Positions 6,051-10,866 of a stretch of DNA of 10,866 bases are shown in pieces. The DNA is from Deltaproteobacteria bacterium. GTDB lineage: Bacteria > Desulfobacterota > Desulfomonilia > UBA1062. A model generated the notes under the pieces. The model searched no databases. It saw nothing but the letters and a program-made list of their open reading frames with translations, and was not told where the DNA came from. The first letter of the stretch is position 1, and each line of letters begins with the position of its first letter. The stretch covers positions 1 to 10,866 of the forward strand of contig JAGVNP010000275.1 of NCBI GenBank assembly GCA_020053185.1, given 5' to 3'. Made by a program: the position numbers and the translations under genes.

Positions 6051-7775
6051 ATGGAACTGAGATATACGACAAGAAAAGGGAAGATTGGTTTAATATTCTT
6101 TTTGCTGATATTTATCAGTGTCATGCCATGTCCGGCGTTTTCTGCTGAGTCTGCGGCACAGGCATTCCAGAATGCCCAGAAGAAATATCTTGATCTCTCG
6201 CGGGATGCGAAGATGAGAAAATCAAGGCCCAACTGGATAGATACAATAGAAGCCTTTGCATCGGTAGCAGAAAAATACCCTAATACTAAATTTGCCCAGA
6301 GAGCCTTATATATGAAAGGCAAGATTTATATAGAACTATACGGGTATTCCCAGAATAAAGCTGATGTTAATAAGGCAGTGGATATTTTTTCCGGTCTTGT
6401 TAAAAAATACCCGGATAGCAATCTTGCGGATGATGCGGTTTATAAGACAGCGAGAATCTACGATACGATTTTTAATGACAAAAAAAAGGCCTATGATCTT
6501 TACAGGCAGGTAATTACAAAATACCCCAAGGGCGATATGGTTCAGGGAGCCAGGGAAGGAGTAAACTCTATTCATATCGAGGAAGATGTGAAGGAGAAAA
6601 AGCCGAGCAAAACTCCTATCACCAAAGAAATGGTGCTTGTCAAAGAGATCAGGCAATGGGCAGATAAAGACTACACAAGGGTGGTTATTGATCTTGATGG
6701 AGATGTATCATTTGATACCATTATGCTTCCTTCCACTATTGATCCCGAGAAAGGTACACGATTAATTATTGATTTAAATAATGCAAAGCTGGTCCCGCAG
6801 TTTCCTGCCAAGATCGACGTGACAGATGGAAACCTTGTGAGTATCCGGACAGCGCAAAATCAGAAGGACAAGGTGCGCGTGGTTTTGGACCTTCCCAAAA
6901 AGACTGATTACAATGCGTTTCCTCTGGCGAACCCGTCACGTATTGTTATTGACCTGAACACGAAAGAAGAAACCAAAGATGTAGCGCAAACATCCACGTC
7001 TACAAGCTTCAAAAAGGTAAAAAAATGGTCAAAATCTAGCATGCCTGACGATCTTCCTTCTATCGCACGGCAGCTTTCTTTAAAGGTGTCACGGATCGTA
7101 ATAGATCCCGGACATGGCGGCAAGGCCCCAGGGGCTATCGGACCTAATGGAGAGAAAGAAAAAGATGTGGTGCTGACCATCAGCAAGGGTCTGGCCGAGT
7201 CACTCAGAAAACAGGGGTTTGAGGTTTTTCTAACAAGAGAAGAAGATGTCTTTTTATCGCTTGAAGAACGGACCGCATTTGCCAACAGCAAAAAAGCAGA
7301 TCTGTTTATTTCAATTCATGCAAACGCAAACAGGGATAAAGCAGCCGCCGGGATAGAAACATATTTCTTGAATCTCACCACAGATGAAAAGGCAATAGAA
7401 GTGGCGGCAAGAGAAAATGCAACAACATCAAAGTCCATTGGAGATCTTCAGTTGATCATAAACGACTTGATGCTCAATTCCAAGATCAATGAGTCGTCCA
7501 CTTTTGCAAACTGCGTGCAGGGTTCAATTGTTAACGCATTGAATAACAAGGATCATTCCAGCAAAGATCTTGGGGTTAAACAAGCGCCGTTCTATGTGCT
7601 GCTCGGTGCAAGGATGCCATCAATCCTTGTAGAGACAGGCTTTATGACAAACCCTGACGAATGTGGGCTTCTCCATGACCAGGTATACCAGACCTCAATT
7701 ATCGATGGTATATTGAAAGGTATTCAGGGTTATATCTCGCAGATTTCATATGCATATAATGGGGAGGGATCCTGA
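6051..7775 (+). CDS. Periplasmic N-acetylmuramoyl-L-alanine amidase (TPR-like + AMIN + amidase_3)
   Basis: This zinc amidase cuts the bond between N-acetylmuramic acid and the stem peptide, as AmiA/B/C do to split daughter cells. A signal peptide covers 1-32 (basic start, hydrophobic IGLIFFLLIFISV, cleavage after AFSA). Residues about 60-165 hold tetratricopeptide-like units with recurring K-Y-P-(N/D)-(T/S) ends, as in Tol-Pal-system proteins. An AMIN domain follows (about 196-302), then amidase_3 (about 347-570). Zinc ligands are H355 (DPGHGG), E370 (EKEKD) and H423 (SIHANA), and catalytic E528 sits in LVETGF. Residues 441-505 form an insertion like the blocking helix of division amidases, so an activator may be needed. 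At 574 residues it is longer than E. coli AmiC because of the TPR-like region. The ribosome binding site is weak (AAGG at 6037-6040). Its stop overlaps the next gene. Confidence 0.93.
   Translation: MELRYTTRKGKIGLIFFLLIFISVMPCPAFSAESAAQAFQNAQKKYLDLSRDAKMRKSRPNWIDTIEAFASVAEKYPNTKFAQRALYMKGKIYIELYGYSQNKADVNKAVDIFSGLVKKYPDSNLADDAVYKTARIYDTIFNDKKKAYDLYRQVITKYPKGDMVQGAREGVNSIHIEEDVKEKKPSKTPITKEMVLVKEIRQWADKDYTRVVIDLDGDVSFDTIMLPSTIDPEKGTRLIIDLNNAKLVPQFPAKIDVTDGNLVSIRTAQNQKDKVRVVLDLPKKTDYNAFPLANPSRIVIDLNTKEETKDVAQTSTSTSFKKVKKWSKSSMPDDLPSIARQLSLKVSRIVIDPGHGGKAPGAIGPNGEKEKDVVLTISKGLAESLRKQGFEVFLTREEDVFLSLEERTAFANSKKADLFISIHANANRDKAAAGIETYFLNLTTDEKAIEVAARENATTSKSIGDLQLIINDLMLNSKINESSTFANCVQGSIVNALNNKDHSSKDLGVKQAPFYVLLGARMPSILVETGFMTNPDECGLLHDQVYQTSIIDGILKGIQGYISQISYAYNGEGS
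7761..7768 (+). promoter_or_regulatory. Ribosome binding site that decides the start of the SPOR gene
   Basis: GGGGAGGG lies within the last codons of the amidase gene, with its GGAGG core four bases before a CTG at 7772. The later ATG at 7799 has no Shine-Dalgarno at all in the preceding 15 bases. This favours initiation at CTG. Confidence 0.7.
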
Positions 7776-8377
7776 AAAATATACTCATTGTATTTATAAT
7801 GATCTTTATCGCATCTCCTGCATTGGCTGAGTTTGGGCTAAGCAATATAGTAGAAAAAGAGATAGCGACCGTGCCTGCTGATCCGCAGAAATCGAATATT
7901 ATTACCTGCGATAAGAAGATTTTTTATCCTTTTACAATACATCTGTCCACATGGGATTCCAACTTCCGCGCCACTGAAGAGATGAGCAAGCTTGGCTCAA
8001 GCATGGGGGCAGCATTTATTACAAAGATAGACGATAAGGAAAAAGGCGCACTGTACAGATTGGACTATGGGATTTTCTCTGAGGAAAAAGAGGCAACAGA
8101 TAAGCTGGCCGAGATGCAGAAGGCCAAAATCGCATCTCCTGAAGCATTTGTAGGAACAACGCCATATACGATAGAAATGGGAGTGTTTACTCTGGAGCAG
8201 GATGCAGTTATCCAGAAGATCCGTCTTAAAGGGACAAATATTGTCTCTTATATAATAAAAGAGTCCAACGGGTGTTACAGGGTTCTTGTTGGTGCATACC
8301 CGGATAAAGAGAGCGCAAGAACAACGTTCTGGGAAATCAGATCAAAAGGCCAAGGCTCCAATATTGCCAAGAGATGA
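7772..8377 (+). CDS. Secreted tandem-SPOR-domain protein, probable CTG start
   Basis: SPOR domains bind peptidoglycan glycan strands that lack stem peptides, the product of amidases such as the one encoded just upstream. Read from CTG 7772, the 201-residue product begins with a complete signal peptide (MKNILIVFIMIFIASPALA, cleavage before EFG). Read from the ATG at 7799 (192 residues), only half of it remains. An in-frame TAA at 7757 leaves no ATG, GTG or TTG start further upstream. Two SPOR-like units follow, at about 52-125 (YPFTIHLSTWDS..., LYRLDYGIFSEEKEA) and 128-195 (YTIEMGVFTLEQDA..., CYRVLVGAYPDKESA), each with the strand-helix-strand pattern and an aromatic-G-x-F/Y turn. There is no transmembrane anchor, so it should be soluble in the periplasm. 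It overlaps the amidase stop (CTGA) and xerD (ATGA), implying translational coupling. The SPOR assignment is by pattern, without a profile search. Confidence 0.8.
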   Translation: MKNILIVFIMIFIASPALAEFGLSNIVEKEIATVPADPQKSNIITCDKKIFYPFTIHLSTWDSNFRATEEMSKLGSSMGAAFITKIDDKEKGALYRLDYGIFSEEKEATDKLAEMQKAKIASPEAFVGTTPYTIEMGVFTLEQDAVIQKIRLKGTNIVSYIIKESNGCYRVLVGAYPDKESARTTFWEIRSKGQGSNIAKR

Positions 8378-9255
8378 GACAAGGGCTCGCAGATTCCTTC
8401 CTTGAATATCTCGTAGCCGAACGAACCGCTCCTGAAAATACGCTTAAATCATATGCGTCAGATCTTAACGGATTTGCGCTCTGGGCTGAAAAAAAGGGTT
8501 TGGTGCTGGAAAAAATGGAGAATGAGAATTTAAGCGAATTCATCTCTTATTGCCGCAAACAAAAACTTAAATCAACGAGCATTAATCGAAAGATATCTGC
8601 TCTAAAGCAGTTTTATAAATTTCTCCTCAATGAAGAAATAATAGAAATAGACCCTATGAGAGATATCGTGCTTCCCAAAAAAGGGATTTATCTGCCCGAA
8701 GTTCTTTCTGAGGCAGAGGTTGAAAAATTACTCGATTCGCCAAAGACAAATACACTGATGGGCATACGCGACAAAGCCATGCTGGAGCTCATGTATGCAA
8801 CAGGATTGAGGGTTTCTGAGCTGGTGAACCTGAAGATGAATAACCTGAACTTGGATGTGGGATATGTTCTAACCACAGGTAAAGGTGATAAGGAGCGGCT
8901 TATCCCTCTGGGGCAGGCAGCAGTGAACTGGGTTAAAAAATACATAAGCGAGGTGAGGCATAAGTATCTCAAAAAAAGCACCAATACGGTGTTTTGCTCA
9001 AGAAGAGGATCTGCCATGTCCCGGCAGAATTTTTGGTATATTATCAGGAGATATGCCATTTCCGCAGGCATTAAAACTATCTCTCCTCACACGCTCAGGC
9101 ATTCATTTGCGACCCATCTGCTTACCGGCGGTGCAGACTTGCGTTCTGTGCAGATGATGCTGGGGCATGCCGATATCTCGACAACGCAGATCTACACCCA
9201 TGTAACGCCAAAGAGATTAAAGGATATTCATAAAAACTATCATCCGAGGGGATAG
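8374..9255 (+). CDS. xerD: Site-specific tyrosine recombinase XerD
   Basis: XerD, with XerC, resolves chromosome dimers at dif near the division septum, activated by FtsK. The 293-residue product has normal length. A SAM-like N-terminal DNA-binding domain (about 1-90) contains TLKSYASDLNGFALW. All catalytic residues are present: R146 (ATGLRVSEL), K170 (TGKGDKERLIPLG), H239 and R242 (HTLRHSFATHLL), H265 (LGHADISTTQIYTHV) and the nucleophile Y274. The QNFW segment and the C-terminal HPRG match XerD rather than XerC or an integron or phage integrase. The ATG overlaps the SPOR stop by four bases (ATGA), with only a weak AAGAG before it. There is no neighbouring att-like repeat or phage gene, so a housekeeping role is most likely. 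Its place after peptidoglycan amidase and SPOR genes gives a run of cell-division functions. Confidence 0.95.
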   Translation: MRQGLADSFLEYLVAERTAPENTLKSYASDLNGFALWAEKKGLVLEKMENENLSEFISYCRKQKLKSTSINRKISALKQFYKFLLNEEIIEIDPMRDIVLPKKGIYLPEVLSEAEVEKLLDSPKTNTLMGIRDKAMLELMYATGLRVSELVNLKMNNLNLDVGYVLTTGKGDKERLIPLGQAAVNWVKKYISEVRHKYLKKSTNTVFCSRRGSAMSRQNFWYIIRRYAISAGIKTISPHTLRHSFATHLLTGGADLRSVQMMLGHADISTTQIYTHVTPKRLKDIHKNYHPRG

Positions 9256-9258
9256 AAA

Positions 9259-10866
9259 ATGGATGTGATTATCACACACATTAATGCAGATTTTGATTCA
9301 TTCGCATCCATGATTGCAGCAAAAAAATTATACCCTGATGCTGTTCTCGTATTCCCCGGTTCCCAGGAGAAAAACTTAAGGGATTATCTTGCCAGTCTGA
9401 AAACTTCCATTAAAGATAGCATTGTCAAGCTGAAGAGTCTTTCTCTTGAAGATATAAAAAGGCTCATTATTGTTGATACGAGACAGCTCGCGCGCATAGG
9501 GACATTCGCTTCACTTGTCACGAAAAAAAATGTGGAGGTGATCGTATATGATCACCATCCCGAATCAACGGATGATATCCAGGGGAAAAAAGAGAACTGT
9601 ATTGAGTGTGGGGCAAACACCACCCTTATGGTCAAGATTCTTAAAGAAAAAGGTATTGCCATAAGTTCCGAAGAAGCCACAATCATGGCAATAGGCATAT
9701 ATGAAGACACAGGTTCACTGCTCTATCCTTCCACGCTTCCGGAAGATTGCGCAGCTCTTGGTGATCTTATCAAGTGGGGAGCAAATCTCTCCTTGGTGTC
9801 CAAAGCATTGTACCGGGAACTTACCCCTGAGCAGGTTGATATGCTGGATCAGATGATAAAGGATGCATACACTCTGGTAATAAACGGGATAAACATTCTC
9901 ATTACAAAAGTAGTATCGAACGCATACGTACCTGATTTTGCCATGCTGGTTCATAAGCTTAAAAATATGCACAATGCTGAGGCAGTTTTTGCCCTGGGAC
10001 TTATGAAAGACAGAGTATATCTGGTAGCCCGCAGCAGGGTGTATCAGGTAAATGTTGCGGATATAGTCTCTCATTTCGGCGGCGGCGGACATCCTACGGC
10101 AGCATCTGCTGCTTTCAAGGATCTCACTTTGGAGCAGGCAGAGGAATCTCTTCTAAAAATTTTGAACGAGGAAATAAAGCCGAGGATTACGGCCAGAGAC
10201 ATTATGACATTCCCTGTAAAAACCATTGATGTGAAAGCTACGATAAATCAGGCAAATTCGTTTCTCAATAGGTATAATATCAATGTCGTTCCTGTTACTG
10301 CCGGGGCCAAGCTGGTGGGATTGATCTCGCGGCAGATTACAACACGTGCCCAGGGGCATAATCTGGGGGAAGCGTGCGTAAAAGATTATATGCTCAAGGA
10401 GATCAAGTTGGTCACACCTGATGCGCCGGTATCTGAAATTAGGAGCCTTATTATTGACGGCCATCAGCGCCTGCTGCCTGTCATTGATGAGAAAAAACTT
10501 GCGGGTGTGATCACAAGGACAGATCTTATGGGGGTTATGCACAAGAAGATGTCCAGGATAGAAGGCCTCCCGTCTGTCCAGGAACACAGAAAACTTATCA
10601 GAAGCCAGATGGAGGAAAGGCTTCCTGGGGATATCTATGATCACCTTAAGAAAGCAGGAGAGATTGCGGTTTCCATGGGATTTAATGTCTACCTGGTGGG
10701 CGGTATTGTGAGGGATATGCTCTTGCGAATTGATAACCTTGATGTAGATCTGGTGGTTGAAGGCGACGGGATCAAATTTGCACGTGAATTCGCCAGGCAG
10801 CTAAAAGCAAAAGTTATCATTCATAGAGAATTTAAAACAGCAGTAATCACCACACAGAACAGATCA
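9259..10866 (+). CDS. DHH phosphoesterase - CBS pair - tRNA nucleotidyltransferase/poly(A) polymerase fusion, 3' end beyond window
   Basis: The visible 536 residues contain three modules. First, a DHH/DHHA1 phosphoesterase (about 1-305), of the type that cleaves oligoribonucleotides or pAp: HINADFDS (H7, D11, D13), D73 in VDTR, DHHP at 98-101, D150 in YEDTGS, and GGGGH at 274-278. Second, two CBS domains (about 310-366 and 372-432), each with a (D/Y)-(I/Y)-M start and an (V)GLIS/GVIT end; such pairs usually sense adenine nucleotides. Third, the head of a class II nucleotidyltransferase: LVGGIVRDMLL (479-489) and the metal-binding D495/D497 in LDVDLVVEGDG. Such fusions are known in several bacterial groups, where the enzyme adds A or CCA to tRNA 3' ends. 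The fidelity motif and C-terminal tRNA-binding part lie beyond the window. It starts three bases after the xerD stop, with only weak purine signal (ATAGAAA). Confidence 0.92.
   Translation, partial: MDVIITHINADFDSFASMIAAKKLYPDAVLVFPGSQEKNLRDYLASLKTSIKDSIVKLKSLSLEDIKRLIIVDTRQLARIGTFASLVTKKNVEVIVYDHHPESTDDIQGKKENCIECGANTTLMVKILKEKGIAISSEEATIMAIGIYEDTGSLLYPSTLPEDCAALGDLIKWGANLSLVSKALYRELTPEQVDMLDQMIKDAYTLVINGINILITKVVSNAYVPDFAMLVHKLKNMHNAEAVFALGLMKDRVYLVARSRVYQVNVADIVSHFGGGGHPTAASAAFKDLTLEQAEESLLKILNEEIKPRITARDIMTFPVKTIDVKATINQANSFLNRYNINVVPVTAGAKLVGLISRQITTRAQGHNLGEACVKDYMLKEIKLVTPDAPVSEIRSLIIDGHQRLLPVIDEKKLAGVITRTDLMGVMHKKMSRIEGLPSVQEHRKLIRSQMEERLPGDIYDHLKKAGEIAVSMGFNVYLVGGIVRDMLLRIDNLDVDLVVEGDGIKFAREFARQLKAKVIIHREFKTAVITTQNRS

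Noticed and set aside
5816..6322. Minus-strand open frame of 168 codons
   Set aside because: It is antisense to the end of coaX and the start of the amidase gene, both with clear motifs; its translation shows no recognisable domain.
7799..7801. ATG 7799 as the start of the SPOR gene
   Set aside because: It removes the positively charged half of the signal peptide and lacks a ribosome binding site; CTG 7772 explains both.
9715..10644. Two minus-strand open frames (about 125 and 163 codons)
   Set aside because: They are antisense to the DHH/CBS coding region, which continues open on the plus strand with intact motifs to the window end.
1..10866. CRISPR array, insertion sequence, tRNA or rRNA genes
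   Set aside because: No regularly spaced direct repeats, transposase-like frames or tRNA cloverleaf outside tmRNA were seen on either strand.

Overview
The window carries housekeeping genes from a Gram-negative bacterium, most likely of the Desulfobacterota (former Deltaproteobacteria) or a relative. The pointers are the rho-rpmE-prfA gene order, the form of the Rho N-terminus (DGFGFLRS followed by YLPGPDDIYVSPSQIRRFNL), a periplasmic AMIN/amidase_3 protein with tetratricopeptide-like repeats, and a DHH-CBS-CBS-nucleotidyltransferase fusion. This placement is inference; no database search was possible. No phage, insertion sequence or CRISPR array is visible.

Layout. (1) Positions 1-2605, minus strand: a compact operon rho, rpmE (L31), prfA (RF1) and probably the first codons of prmC, with gaps of 12 bases or less. 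It serves transcription termination, the ribosome, translation termination and release-factor modification. (2) Positions 2606-2817: a divergent intergenic region with a plus-strand promoter. (3) Positions 2818-4078, plus: a two-gene unit of a metallo-beta-lactamase-fold hydrolase and a flavin-reductase-like FMN-binding protein. (4) Positions 4127-4481, plus: a complete one-piece tmRNA (ssrA) encoding the tag ADDYNYALAA, with its own promoter and terminator. (5) Positions 4578-5120, minus: an integral-membrane ICMT/PEMT-type methyltransferase whose promoter is overlapped by an inverted repeat. (6) Positions 5246-10866, plus: a five-gene run of coaX (type III pantothenate kinase), an N-acetylmuramoyl-L-alanine amidase, a secreted tandem-SPOR protein, xerD, and a DHH/CBS/nucleotidyltransferase protein cut by the window edge.

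How the genes work together. The amidase and SPOR protein make a natural pair: cell-division amidases strip stem peptides and leave denuded glycan, which SPOR domains bind. XerD resolves chromosome dimers at the same stage of the cell cycle. The last three junctions of this run are tight (CTGA overlap, ATGA overlap, 3-base gap), which suggests co-translation. The most useful correction is the start of the SPOR gene. An ATG start leaves half a signal peptide, whereas the CTG at 7772, overlapping the amidase stop and preceded by a strong ribosome binding site, restores a complete one. I did not find a convincing previously undescribed system here. The items most worth checking are the CTG start, the operator-like dyad at the methyltransferase promoter together with that enzyme's altered signature motif, and the RNA-degradation/RNA-extension fusion protein at the right edge.
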